Positions 1 to 8,802 of a DNA stretch of 64,000 bases are shown in pieces. Positions within the stretch are counted from its first letter, which is position 1, and the number at the start of each line of letters is the position of its first letter. A model generated the notes under the pieces. That model had not been told where the DNA came from. It made no database searches and was given only the letters and a program-made list of their open reading frames with translations. Position numbers and translations under genes: made by a program. This DNA is from an uncultured Prevotella sp. (GTDB taxonomy: Bacteria > Bacteroidota > Bacteroidia > Bacteroidales > Bacteroidaceae), in assembly GCA_946402275.1 (NCBI GenBank), contig CAMIVY010000010.1:32482-96481 (forward strand), given 5' to 3'.

Positions 1-1
1 C

Positions 2-2401
2 AGCGTATCGGTACAGACCTACGCCCACAAGATGGAAGTGCTCAATGCCAAGGAGTACGGCCAGGTATTGTGGGGTGCATACGTGAACGACGGCTTGGAC
101 CCCAACCGTAACAGCTTGGGATATAACTTCAACTGGAGCTATGATGCACAGGGCAATCCCGTGCTGAACAGTGTCGGCCTGGATAAGTATCTGGATGCTG
201 CCGGCACTACGCCTGCCGCTGACACCGACTGGTTCAAGGAGACTACCCGCACGGGTTTGATTCAGCAGTACAACGTATCGCTGAGCAATGGCTCGGAGAA
301 GGGCTCTTCTTTCTTCTCGCTGGGCTATTATAAGAACAAGGGTATTATCAAGCATTCCGACTTCGAGCGTTTCTCGGCACGTATGAATACCGAGTACAAG
401 CTGCTGAAGATGAAGGATCTGGATGTGCTGACCGTCGGTGAGCACTTCACACTGAACCGCACCAGCGAGGTGCAGGCTCCTGGTGGATTCCTGCAGAACG
501 TGCTGCAGTTCAACCCCTCACTGCCTGTATATACCACGAAGGGCGAGTTTGCTGGTCCTGTAGGTGGCTATCCCGACCGTGAGAACCCTGTGGCCCGTCT
601 GGAGCGTAACAAGGACAACCGCTACACCTACTGGCGCCTGTTCGGTGATGCTTATCTGGACGTCAACCCCATGAAGAATTTACATATCCGCTCTACTTTC
701 GGTCTGGACTATGCCCAGAAGGAGCAGCGTATCTTCACCTATCCTATTACGGAGGGTACTGTGGCCAACAAGACGAATGCTGTAGAGCCTAAGCAGGAGC
801 ACTGGGTGAAATGGATGTGGAACGCCATTGCCACCTATAATTTCGAGAAGGGAAAGCATCGTGGTGACGCTATGATCGGTATGGAGCTGAACCGCGAGGA
901 CGACCGCTACTTCAGCGGCAAGCGTTACGACTTTGCCGTCTTGGATCCTGACTACATGTGGCCTAACGCCGGTGTCGGCGAGACAGAGGCTTACGGTGGT
1001 GGCGAGGGCTTCACGCTGACCTCTTTCTTCGGAAAGATCAACTATACTTACGATGATAAATACATGGCCAGCTTCACGATACGTCGTGATGGCTCGAGCC
1101 GTTTCGGTAAGAACAACCGCTATGGTACGTTCCCCTCTGTCAGTGCCGGTTGGCGTATCAGCCAGGAAAACTTCATGAAGAATCTGACATGGCTGGACAA
1201 CCTGAAGCTGCGTGCCTCATGGGGTCAGACCGGTAACCAGGAAATTCCCGTTATTGCCCGCTACACGCTCTATGAGAGCAACTACGGCGAGGCACAGTTC
1301 GGCGGACAGAGCTATGGTACCAGCTATGACATCGAGGGAACGAACGGTGGCAAGCAGTTGCCCAGCGGTTTCCGTCGCACCCGTCTGGGTAACGACGACC
1401 TGAAGTGGGAGACCACCACGCAGACCAACCTTGGTTTCGACTTCGGCCTGTTCCATAACGCACTCTACGGTTCGTTCGAATGGTATTACAAGAAGACTAC
1501 CGACATTCTCGTCGATATGCCCGCCATCGGTGTGATGGGTGAGGGTGCCTCACAGTGGATTAATGCCGGTGAGGTGAAGAATAAGGGTATCGAGTTCAAC
1601 CTCGGCTATCGTGGTGAGATTGGCAAGTTCTCTTACGACATCACCGGTAACATCGGCACTTATCGCAATGAGGTGACGAAGTTGCCCGAGACCGTGGCAG
1701 CCAACGGAGCTTTCGGTGGTAATGGCGTGAAGAGTGTTATCGGACATCCGATGTATTCACAGGTGGGCTACATCTACGACGGTATCTTCTGCAACCAGCA
1801 GGAGGTGGATAACCATGCCGTACAGAACGGTGCCGGTGTAGGCCGTATCCGCTGGAAGGACCTCAATGGCGACGGTGTCATCAACGAGGCTGACCAGGAC
1901 TGGATATACTCTCCCGTTCCCGACTTCACATGGGGTCTGAACATTTACCTGCAGTATAAGAACTTCGACTTCACCATGTTCTGGCAGGGTGTGCAGGGTG
2001 TTGACGTCATCACCGACCTGAAGCGCGAGACCGACCTGTGGCAGGGTCTGAACATTTCGAACCTGAACAAGGGTCAGCGTCTGCTCAATGCATGGACGCC
2101 CAACAATGCCGGTTCTACTATTCCCGCCCTGAGCACGATGGACAACAACAACGAGAAGCGCGTGTCCAGCTATTTCGTGGAGAACGGCTCCTATGCCAAG
2201 CTGCGCACCGTCCAGTTGGGCTACAACCTGCCGAAGAGTCTGGTGGAGAAGATTTACATGACACGTGTCCGTGTCTATCTGTCAGCCCAGAACCTGCTGA
2301 CCATCAAGAGCAAGAAGTTTACGGGTGTTGATCCGGAGAATGCCAACTTCGGCTATCCTATTCCTCTTAACGTAACGTTCGGTCTCAATGTATCATTCTA
2401 A
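2..2401 (+). CDS. SusC-like TonB-dependent outer-membrane transporter, 5'-truncated (PUL A)
   Basis: Outer-membrane barrel that imports oligosaccharides, powered by TonB, together with the SusD protein encoded next. The reading frame is open from the window edge, so the signal peptide, the N-terminal regulatory domain and most of the plug lie outside the window; what is seen is the barrel. Diagnostic SusC features are the segment FTIRRDGSSRFGKNNRYGTF, the ASWGQTGNQ motif, DLNGDGVINEADQ near the C-terminus and the final aromatic strand ending in SF. It closely resembles the SusC at 19546-22689 over the same stretches, so I infer a fructan-type substrate from that paralogy and from the GH32-like gene downstream. 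A SusD gene follows after 13 bp. The truncation is only the window boundary, not a broken gene. Confidence 0.93.
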   Translation, partial: SVSVQTYAHKMEVLNAKEYGQVLWGAYVNDGLDPNRNSLGYNFNWSYDAQGNPVLNSVGLDKYLDAAGTTPAADTDWFKETTRTGLIQQYNVSLSNGSEKGSSFFSLGYYKNKGIIKHSDFERFSARMNTEYKLLKMKDLDVLTVGEHFTLNRTSEVQAPGGFLQNVLQFNPSLPVYTTKGEFAGPVGGYPDRENPVARLERNKDNRYTYWRLFGDAYLDVNPMKNLHIRSTFGLDYAQKEQRIFTYPITEGTVANKTNAVEPKQEHWVKWMWNAIATYNFEKGKHRGDAMIGMELNREDDRYFSGKRYDFAVLDPDYMWPNAGVGETEAYGGGEGFTLTSFFGKINYTYDDKYMASFTIRRDGSSRFGKNNRYGTFPSVSAGWRISQENFMKNLTWLDNLKLRASWGQTGNQEIPVIARYTLYESNYGEAQFGGQSYGTSYDIEGTNGGKQLPSGFRRTRLGNDDLKWETTTQTNLGFDFGLFHNALYGSFEWYYKKTTDILVDMPAIGVMGEGASQWINAGEVKNKGIEFNLGYRGEIGKFSYDITGNIGTYRNEVTKLPETVAANGAFGGNGVKSVIGHPMYSQVGYIYDGIFCNQQEVDNHAVQNGAGVGRIRWKDLNGDGVINEADQDWIYSPVPDFTWGLNIYLQYKNFDFTMFWQGVQGVDVITDLKRETDLWQGLNISNLNKGQRLLNAWTPNNAGSTIPALSTMDNNNEKRVSSYFVENGSYAKLRTVQLGYNLPKSLVEKIYMTRVRVYLSAQNLLTIKSKKFTGVDPENANFGYPIPLNVTFGLNVSF

Positions 2402-2414
2402 AACGACAGCCATT

Positions 2415-4136
2415 ATGAAAAAGTTATTATATATAGTTTGTTCAATCTGTCTCGCCGGTGGTTTCTCTTCTTGCGAGAGCTTCCTTGACAAGCATGTACC
2501 TCAGGGAACACTGAGCGATGAACAGGTGAAGACTCCGGCGAATGCTGAGGCTATGGTGGTATCAGCGTATGCCATCTTTACTACGGCAGAAGATATTAAC
2601 TCATCGTTCTCGATGTGGAACTTTGAGGTTCGTTCCGACGATGCCTACAAGGGCGGTTCGGGTCCTGGCGACGGCGACGTGTTCCATCAGCTGGAAATCC
2701 AGCAGGGTGTGCTCACCACCAACTGGAACATCAACGATATGTGGGTACGCCTGTATAACAGTCTCTCTCGTGTGAACAGTGCCATTGCCTTGCTGAACGT
2801 GAGCGATTTCGACATGAAGCAGCAGCGACTGGCCGAGATGAAGTTCCTGCGTGCCTATGGTCACTTCCTGCTGAAGCGTCTGTATAAGCATATCCCGTTT
2901 GTTATCAACGAGAACTTGACTTACGATGAGTACAACAACCTGTCGAACCGTGAGTTCTCGAACGACGAAGGTTGGCAGCTGATTATCAACGACCTCGAGG
3001 AAGCGTTCAAAGTGTTGCCTGAGAAGCAAGCCGACAAGGGCCGTCCCACCAAGGCTGCCGCAGCCGCTTTCCTGGCAAAGGTTTATCTCTACAAGGCCTA
3101 TCATCAGGACGATGAGAACACCAACCAGGTGACCAGCATCAACCAGGCTGAGTTACAGAAGGTCATTGAATATACCAATCCTACGCTCTATGCCAACTAT
3201 GGTCTGGAGGCTGACATCCACAACAACTTCCGTCCTGAGGAGCAGTTTGAGAACGGCATCGAGAGTATCTGGGCCATCCAGTATTCCCGCAACGACGGTT
3301 CTACCTATGGTAACCTGAACTGGAGTTACGGACTGATTCCCCCCAATATCCCCGGCGCTACCGATGGCGGTACCGACTTCTTCAAGCCTTCACAGAACCT
3401 GGTGAATGCCTATCGTACCGGTGCCGACGGTCTGCCCCTGCTTGACACGTTCAATCAGAAGGACTACGACATGAATGTCGATAATGCCGACCCCCGTCTG
3501 TTCCTGACCGTTGGTATGCCCGGTCTGCCCTATATGTTCAACAAGAACTACATGATGGACAAGACCAGCGTGTGGAGCCGTTCCGGTGGTGTCTATGGCT
3601 ACTATGTATCGCTGAAGCAGAATGTCGATCCTGCACTCATCGGTGAGTATCTTATCAAGGGTTCTTACTGGGCTTCTTCCATGAACCGCATCGTGTTCCG
3701 CTATGCCGACGTGCTGCTGATGCGTGCCGAGGCGTATGCACAGCTGGGCAACAGCGAGCAGGCCATCGCTCTGGTGAACCAGATTCGCCAGCGTGCTGCC
3801 GGCAGTACCCAGATGATAGGCAGCTATCAGAACACCTACGGCGTGAAAATGTATGTTACCCCATATAAAGGCTCTTACAGCAAGGACGAGACGGTGAAGA
3901 TTGTGAAGATGGAGCGCCGCCTGGAGCTGGCTATGGAGTCTGAGCGTTTCTTCGACCTTGTTCGCTGGGGCGATGCTGCCACCGTGCTGAACAAGTACTA
4001 TGCTGAGGAGATTGACAACTGCGCACTGTACAGCGATGCTCATTTCACTGCCAACAAGGGTGAATACCTGCCGATACCATTCGTGCAGATGTCAGCAGCG
4101 CGTGGCAACTACGTTCAGAACTGCGGAAACTGGTAA
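2415..4136 (+). CDS. SusD-like surface glycan-binding lipoprotein (PUL A)
   Basis: Alpha-helical, TPR-based lipoprotein that sits as a lid on the SusC barrel and binds the incoming glycan at the cell surface. The start at 2415 gives a clean lipoprotein signal (MKKLLYIVC..., lipobox ending in Cys20 of SSCESF); an upstream ATG at 2388 overlaps the susC stop and adds non-signal residues, so I reject it. Family marks: an N-terminal half with RLAEMKFLRAYGHFLLKR and KAAAAAFLAKVYLYKA helices, RYADVLLMRAEAYAQLG in the C-terminal half, and RRLELAMESERFFDLVRWG close to the end. Length (573 residues) is usual for SusD. It follows susC by 13 bp and is surely co-transcribed. The specificity is inferred from the locus only. 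Confidence 0.93.
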   Translation: MKKLLYIVCSICLAGGFSSCESFLDKHVPQGTLSDEQVKTPANAEAMVVSAYAIFTTAEDINSSFSMWNFEVRSDDAYKGGSGPGDGDVFHQLEIQQGVLTTNWNINDMWVRLYNSLSRVNSAIALLNVSDFDMKQQRLAEMKFLRAYGHFLLKRLYKHIPFVINENLTYDEYNNLSNREFSNDEGWQLIINDLEEAFKVLPEKQADKGRPTKAAAAAFLAKVYLYKAYHQDDENTNQVTSINQAELQKVIEYTNPTLYANYGLEADIHNNFRPEEQFENGIESIWAIQYSRNDGSTYGNLNWSYGLIPPNIPGATDGGTDFFKPSQNLVNAYRTGADGLPLLDTFNQKDYDMNVDNADPRLFLTVGMPGLPYMFNKNYMMDKTSVWSRSGGVYGYYVSLKQNVDPALIGEYLIKGSYWASSMNRIVFRYADVLLMRAEAYAQLGNSEQAIALVNQIRQRAAGSTQMIGSYQNTYGVKMYVTPYKGSYSKDETVKIVKMERRLELAMESERFFDLVRWGDAATVLNKYYAEEIDNCALYSDAHFTANKGEYLPIPFVQMSAARGNYVQNCGNW

Positions 4137-4141
4137 ATAAA

Positions 4142-4176
4142 AATGAGAAATGAGTAATGAGAAATGAGTAATGAAT
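4142..4176 (+). repeat. Heptanucleotide repeat tract between susD and the next lipoprotein gene
   Basis: Five 7-bp units of the type AAATGAG/TAATGAG in a row, followed by AT-rich sequence up to the ATG at 4226. Same style of repeat as those at 28812, 29544, 30792 and 43776. Confidence 0.8.
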
Positions 4177-4225
4177 TTCTGATCGTTTCTGAATTATGAA
4201 TAATGCATTATAAATTATGAATTAT

Positions 4226-5620
4226 ATGAAAAAGATATTCAATATATTCTGTGCCCTCTGCCTGGCCCTTGGCCTGTGGTCATGCTCTAGCGACCATGTT
4301 AGCGACCTTCGGCTTTCCGGCGACTGCATGGTGGAAGCTTTGACGCTCGACGCCTATGAGGGTAATATCGACCTGACCTCCCGCAGCATCGTGGTCCGTT
4401 TGCCGGAGGTGTATGAGACATCTTCCATGACGGTCAGCAAGCTGACGCTCTCCGAGGGTGCTACTTGTAATGTGAAGCAGGGTGAGACCCTCGACATGGA
4501 CAATGCCAAGTCGCTGATAGTTCGCAATGGTGACGTATCGCTGGAGTGGACTCTTTATGTGATGCACGATGAGGCTCGCATCTACAGTTTCGTCATCAAC
4601 GACATCTATACGGGTTCTATCGACGAGTCTAAGAAGACCATCACCGTCTATCTGCCCGGTGGCATGGACCTGAGCAATCTGGTGCCCACCATTTCCTACA
4701 GTGCCAATGCCACGCTATCGCCCGCAACGGGTGTTGCCCAGGACTTCACCCATCCTGTGAAGTATAAGGTGACCAACAACTCCGCCGAGAGCGAATACAC
4801 CGTCACGGTGATCTCTATCGACAAGCCCTATGCCCTGTTCCTGGGTACAGCTCCTACGATGGACGACCTCGACCCAGAGGCCAAGGCTGCTTGCCAGTGG
4901 ATGCTGGGCAATGTTCCCAAGACCCTCTATGCTTCGTTTGCCGACCTCCGTGCCGGAACCATCGACCTCTCTGAGTGTAAGGTGATGTGGTGGCACTTCC
5001 ACTACGACGGTGGTGTTGACGGTCACGACCAGTTCGTGCTGAAAGCTCCCGAAGCTATGAACACGCTCAACGAGCTTCGTTCGTTCTACGAGAATGGCGG
5101 TTCGTTCTTCTTCACACGCTATGCCACGAATGTTCCTTCGTTCATCGGTGTTACCGGTGACGACGAGTGGACCACACCAAACAACTGCTGGGGTCAGAAC
5201 GAGTTCGAGGCAGAGACCTGCGGCGGTCCTTGGGAATTCCAGATGTACGCCGGACAGCAGGGTCATCCGCTTTGGCAGGGCATCATTGCCGGCGACGATC
5301 CTAACCGCGTCTATTGCACCGATGCCGGTTATCACATCACCAACTCCACCGCTCAGTATCACATCGGAGCAGACTGGGGTGGCTATGACAACCACGGAGC
5401 TTGGGAAGCCCGCACGGGAGGTACCATCCTTGGTGTCGGTGGCGACGGTGCCGTGGTAGCCTGGGAGTATCCTGCCCACGATGGCAAGGGTCACGTTATC
5501 TGTATCGGCTCCGGTTGCTACGACTGGTTCTCTTACACCTACGAACCTGGCTATACCGAGAAGTTCCACAAGAACATCGAGATAATCACGTCGAATGCTT
5601 TCAACATTTTAACGAAATAA
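4226..5620 (+). CDS. Surface lipoprotein with C-terminal DUF4960-like domain (PUL A)
   Basis: Probable surface glycan-binding protein of the SusE/F position. The chosen start at 4226 opens a lipoprotein signal (MKKIFNIFCALCLALGLWSC, Cys20); an ATG three codons earlier at 4217 is also possible. After the lipobox come two short beta-rich repeats (about residues 25-115 and 115-200, each containing a YSFVIND/YTVTVIS-like strand pair, Ig-like), then a C-terminal alpha/beta domain from about residue 200 beginning YALFLGTAP and containing LRSFYENGGSFFFTRYAT. That domain is homologous to the C-terminal part of the protein at 24565-26091 (IRQWYKDGGSLLLWSHAT). I assign it to DUF4960 from memory of fructan loci; the domain name is less certain than the homology between the two genes. 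No catalytic motif is apparent. Lies 7 bp before the GH32-like gene. Confidence 0.72.
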   Translation: MKKIFNIFCALCLALGLWSCSSDHVSDLRLSGDCMVEALTLDAYEGNIDLTSRSIVVRLPEVYETSSMTVSKLTLSEGATCNVKQGETLDMDNAKSLIVRNGDVSLEWTLYVMHDEARIYSFVINDIYTGSIDESKKTITVYLPGGMDLSNLVPTISYSANATLSPATGVAQDFTHPVKYKVTNNSAESEYTVTVISIDKPYALFLGTAPTMDDLDPEAKAACQWMLGNVPKTLYASFADLRAGTIDLSECKVMWWHFHYDGGVDGHDQFVLKAPEAMNTLNELRSFYENGGSFFFTRYATNVPSFIGVTGDDEWTTPNNCWGQNEFEAETCGGPWEFQMYAGQQGHPLWQGIIAGDDPNRVYCTDAGYHITNSTAQYHIGADWGGYDNHGAWEARTGGTILGVGGDGAVVAWEYPAHDGKGHVICIGSGCYDWFSYTYEPGYTEKFHKNIEIITSNAFNILTK

Positions 5621-5626
5621 CGCATT

Positions 5627-7219
5627 ATGAAAAAGATGTATAATATATTCTATACCGGTCTGGTGGGCTGCGCCTTGTGCGCAGCAGGCACCAGCTGCAG
5701 TGACGACACCTACAGTCCTGACCCCGACAAGAACTGGGCTGGTACGACGGAGTTTTTCACCCCCACCGAGCCTAACGCACAGCAGACGTACTACAATCCG
5801 CAGATTGGCCGTTGTGGCGACCCTATGCCGTTCTACGACGAGAATACCGGTGATTTCAAGGTTCTTTACCTCCAGGAGTATGTCAACAACGGACCTACCT
5901 ACCACCCCTTCTGGGCGGTGACCACCGACGACTGCGCCAACTACGAGTCGCTGGGCGAAATCCTCCCCACCGGTTCTTCCGTGATGGATGCCGATGCAGC
6001 ACTGGGTACGGGTTGTGCCGTCTATAGCGAGGCCGACAAGCAGTACTACATCTATTATACCGGTCACAGTTTCCAGGCTGGTAGTGTCCGCGAGGTGGTG
6101 ATGCGCGCTACGTCGCCCGACTTCAAGACATGGACCAAGGACTACCAGTGGACGCTGAAGGGTTCCGACTACAACACCGGCACCGACTTCCGCGATCCTC
6201 AGGTGTTCAAGGCCGACGACGGTCTGTGGCACATGGTAATTTCCGGCAAGCTGAAGTTCCTCGACTTCAAGTCAACCGACCTGAAGAACTGGGAATACGT
6301 AGGTCAGTTCAACATGGTATGGGACCGCATGTGTGAGTGCCCCGACATCTTCAAGATGGGCGACTGGTGGTACTTCATCTACAGCGAGGGTTACCGTACC
6401 GACTGGAGCCGTAAGGTGAAGTACATGATGGCCAAGAGTTTCCAGGGACTGAAGGACTGCTTCGGCGACCCGGGTGCCCACTGGCCTCAGGACGGCAAGG
6501 AGGGAGTGCTCGACACCCGTGCTTTCTATGCCGGCAAGACAGCCTCCAACGGCACCGACCGCTACATCTGGGGATGGTGCCCCATCCGCGAGGGAGCCAC
6601 CCTCTTCGACAAGAACATCAACGTAGGTGCTGACAGCGAGCCCGCATGGGCCGGTGCACTGGTATGCCACAAGATCATCCAGCATGCCGACGGCACGCTG
6701 ACCCTCGGTGCTGTGCCCGCCATCGCCGACAAATACACCAAGGACCAGTCGCTGAATGTCATGGCCAGCAACGGATATAACAACGGTACACTCAGCGGCG
6801 ACGGAGCCTACGTGCTCTACAATCGACTGGGCGCCTGCAACCACATCTCGTTCACCGTCAAGACTGCCGGCAACTCCGACAAGTTCGGTATCTCCGTAGT
6901 GCGTGCCACCGACTCGAAGAAATACTACACCATGGTTGTTAACCCCGAGAACGACAACTGGCGCAAGGTTAATTTCGAAGAGGAAGGCAGCGAGGGTCAC
7001 GGATTCATCCGCGGTATCGACGGCTACGGCTTCGCCCGTCCTGCTGACAACACCTACAAGGTGGATATCTACACCGACAACTCCGTGCTCGTCATGTACA
7101 TCAACGACAACGTATGCTACACCAACCGCATCTATGGCATCACAAAGAACTGCTGGAGCATCAATAGCTACGACGGAGGCACCGTCACCGTCAGCGACGT
7201 GAAGGTGAGAGTACAGTAA
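5627..7219 (+). CDS. GH32-like (five-bladed beta-propeller) lipoprotein, divergent nucleophile motif (PUL A)
   Basis: Predicted surface fructan hydrolase or fructan-acting enzyme. Lipobox Cys24 (GTSC). The propeller carries three positions matching the GH32/GH68 catalytic triad: Asp65 in GDPMPFYDE (usually NDPNG), Arg189-Asp190-Pro191 in DFRDPQVF (transition-state stabiliser), and Glu237 in ECPDIF (acid/base). A C-terminal beta-sandwich starts near residue 385 and ends at VSDVKVRVQ. The change from NDPNG to GDPMP separates it from the two canonical GH32 enzymes at 26113 and 27879, so it probably belongs to a distinct GH32 subgroup with another linkage or product; I cannot say which. Last gene of PUL A, followed by a strong terminator at 7231-7265. 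Confidence 0.8.
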   Translation: MKKMYNIFYTGLVGCALCAAGTSCSDDTYSPDPDKNWAGTTEFFTPTEPNAQQTYYNPQIGRCGDPMPFYDENTGDFKVLYLQEYVNNGPTYHPFWAVTTDDCANYESLGEILPTGSSVMDADAALGTGCAVYSEADKQYYIYYTGHSFQAGSVREVVMRATSPDFKTWTKDYQWTLKGSDYNTGTDFRDPQVFKADDGLWHMVISGKLKFLDFKSTDLKNWEYVGQFNMVWDRMCECPDIFKMGDWWYFIYSEGYRTDWSRKVKYMMAKSFQGLKDCFGDPGAHWPQDGKEGVLDTRAFYAGKTASNGTDRYIWGWCPIREGATLFDKNINVGADSEPAWAGALVCHKIIQHADGTLTLGAVPAIADKYTKDQSLNVMASNGYNNGTLSGDGAYVLYNRLGACNHISFTVKTAGNSDKFGISVVRATDSKKYYTMVVNPENDNWRKVNFEEEGSEGHGFIRGIDGYGFARPADNTYKVDIYTDNSVLVMYINDNVCYTNRIYGITKNCWSINSYDGGTVTVSDVKVRVQ

Positions 7220-7230
7220 AACTATTTGTC

Positions 7231-7265
7231 ATTGACTGCGGAAAACATCACCCTCCGCAGTCAAT
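7231..7265 (+). terminator. Rho-independent-type hairpin ending PUL A
   Basis: Perfect 12-bp stem (7231-7242 with 7254-7265), 11-nt loop, followed by a moderately T-rich stretch. It overlaps an ATG at 7264, which supports placing the next gene's start at 7294. Confidence 0.82.
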
Positions 7266-7293
7266 GATTTCTATTAATAAAAAACAATTATAT

Positions 7294-8154
7294 ATGAAAA
7301 AAGTATTTTTACTCCTATGCCTGATGGCAACTACTTCTATCGCTATGGCTACTGATCTGTGGGAAGGTACGCATGCGGTAGATTGGTCTAAAACACTGAC
7401 TATCGAGGCCGCAAGGTTTGCAGAAGCCCAAGTAGGTCAGAAAATCGTCGTCGAATTTAAGGACGCCACAGGTGAGGTCATCGAATTGCACAGTAACGGC
7501 GGCATGCTGCCCGGCACTCGCTATATGCACAAAATCTTTGCAGACCAGAACAATATGGAGGTGTTTATCACTCCAGGCATGCTGGCTTGTCTGAAGAATC
7601 ATGGACTGGAGATTTGCGGTACTGGTTTCACCGCCACCAAGATATGGTATGGCGACGGCAAGGACAATGTCGATGAGAATACCGTCTGGACAGGTTACTT
7701 CTGGATGGACGAGTGGAGTACCCTGGAGATAGCAAAGACTTCATTCGACGGCATTAACTGGAGCGACTACAAGGCTATCCGCTTCTATTCGGAGGCCAAC
7801 CGCACCGACTATGTCATCAACGTACTTACCAAGTGGGGCGACGGTGGCAAGTTGGGCGACCAGACCACTATGACCATGACCACCGGGTATGCCGAACTCA
7901 GTCTTGAGGGCATCAATATGGATGAAGCCCTCAAAGACGTGGACCGCCTTATGGTTCAGTGCAACAAGGAAGGCGGCAATGCCTTTAACTTCACCGACAT
8001 CGTACTCGTAAAGAAAGAGAGCACAGGTGTTCATGAACTGTCAGCCTATCCCTCATCAAACACTTCTGAGGTGATATACAACCTCGCTGGCCAAAAAGTT
8101 CATAATCCAGGAAAAGGACTCTATATCGTTAACGGAAAGAAAGTTCTTAGATAA
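7294..8154 (+). CDS. Secreted protein of unknown function with C-terminal sorting-like tail
   Basis: 286-residue protein with an Sec signal peptide (MKKVFLLLCLMATTSIAMA, cleavage near residue 19-20). I did not recognise a catalytic family. The body is beta-rich, with a repeated pattern LWEGTHAVDWSKTLTI / VWTGYFWMDEWSTLEI (about residues 21 and 129), suggesting two related beta-sandwich modules, possibly carbohydrate-binding. The C-terminus VIYNLAGQKVHNPGKGLYIV...KKVLR resembles the short C-terminal domain that Prevotella-type proteins use for type IX secretion or surface attachment. It stands alone: a terminator separates it from the GH32-like gene and another follows at 8208. The position suggests a role with PUL A, but this is inference. 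An in-frame ATG at 7264 is rejected because it lies in the terminator stem. Confidence 0.7.
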   Translation: MKKVFLLLCLMATTSIAMATDLWEGTHAVDWSKTLTIEAARFAEAQVGQKIVVEFKDATGEVIELHSNGGMLPGTRYMHKIFADQNNMEVFITPGMLACLKNHGLEICGTGFTATKIWYGDGKDNVDENTVWTGYFWMDEWSTLEIAKTSFDGINWSDYKAIRFYSEANRTDYVINVLTKWGDGGKLGDQTTMTMTTGYAELSLEGINMDEALKDVDRLMVQCNKEGGNAFNFTDIVLVKKESTGVHELSAYPSSNTSEVIYNLAGQKVHNPGKGLYIVNGKKVLR

Positions 8155-8207
8155 AGTTAATAGTTAGATTTTACAAAGGTATAAGATTGCTTTTGTTTCA
8201 TTTAGTG

Positions 8208-8237
8208 AAGGCGCAACCATTACGGCTGCGCCTTTTC
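8208..8237 (+). terminator. Terminator after the secreted protein gene
   Basis: 8-bp stem AAGGCGCA (8208-8215) with TGCGCCTT (8227-8234), 11-nt loop, then TTTTC. Lies between two convergent genes. Confidence 0.8.
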
Positions 8238-8245
8238 TGATATGG

Positions 8246-8683
8246 TCAGTCGAAGTCCCAATCGGTTTCGTAATGATCGAAGGACAGGCCGTCGGTGCTA
8301 CCGTATTTGGCAAGGATAGTCATGATGTCCGCCTGCTGACTGGGCGAGAGCTTGTTCTCGCCATGATGGTAGCGGTAATAAGGTCCGCAGCCGTTACTGA
8401 AATAATTGCTGACCTTTTGGCGAGCCTCTGCACGCAGATAGTGTGGCACATTATTATATATATGCGTGAAACCCCACGCCTTCCGTACAATTTTGGCTTC
8501 GTTGTAACGCTTACATGGACCATTCTTCCAGGCATCCGGATAGATGGCTGGTCCGCCAAGCCGATTCTCAGACTTCATCAGATAAGCCTGATAGTGCAGG
8601 CAAGTATCGCGCAACGGACAGCTTTCGTTGAAACAAAGTGCATATCCATAAGGAATATTTTTAGATTCTAACTGTTTTTCCAT
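8246..8683 (-). CDS. DUF6078-like protein
   Basis: 145-residue cytosolic protein; function unknown. Marks I recognise from the DUF6078 family of Prevotella and Bacteroides: N-terminal PYGYALCFNESCPLRDTCLHY, where three cysteines (C-x4-C-x5-C) plus a later GPCKRY could bind a metal, and the C-terminal YYRYHHGENKLSPSQQADI followed by an acidic, aromatic tail (FDHYETDWDFD). I place the start at 8683 (MEKQLES); an ATG four codons upstream at 8695 lies exactly inside the AGACCTAACAT repeat and is less likely. It is encoded 107 bp downstream of the VapE-like gene on the same strand, with the 11-bp repeat array between them, so the two genes probably form one unit. Confidence 0.7.
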   Translation of the reverse strand: MEKQLESKNIPYGYALCFNESCPLRDTCLHYQAYLMKSENRLGGPAIYPDAWKNGPCKRYNEAKIVRKAWGFTHIYNNVPHYLRAEARQKVSNYFSNGCGPYYRYHHGENKLSPSQQADIMTILAKYGSTDGLSFDHYETDWDFD

Positions 8684-8684
8684 A

Positions 8685-8794
8685 AGACCTAACATTAATA
8701 AAACGTAATTACTTGATTTTGAAGCAAGTGGGTGTGTTAGTCACTCCTAACACACCTAACATAGACCTAACACAGAGGTAACACAGACCTAACA
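8685..8794. repeat. 11-bp-period repeat array plus hairpin, downstream of the VapE-like gene
   Basis: Four tandem 11-bp units at 8752-8794 (ACACCTAACA, AGACCTAACA, AGAGGTAACA, AGACCTAACA), an isolated unit at 8685-8695, and a perfect 10-bp inverted repeat GGTGTGTTAG / CTAACACACC at 8731-8740 and 8747-8756 with a 6-nt loop. The same decamers occur in the opposite orientation upstream of the VapE-like gene at 10236-10346, so the gene is bracketed by inverted arrays. Confidence 0.85.
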
Positions 8795-8802
8795 TTGCCC
8801 AT

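Noticed and set aside
1..2401. Truncated susC as a pseudogene
   Set aside because: The frame is open to the window edge; the truncation is from the window cut.
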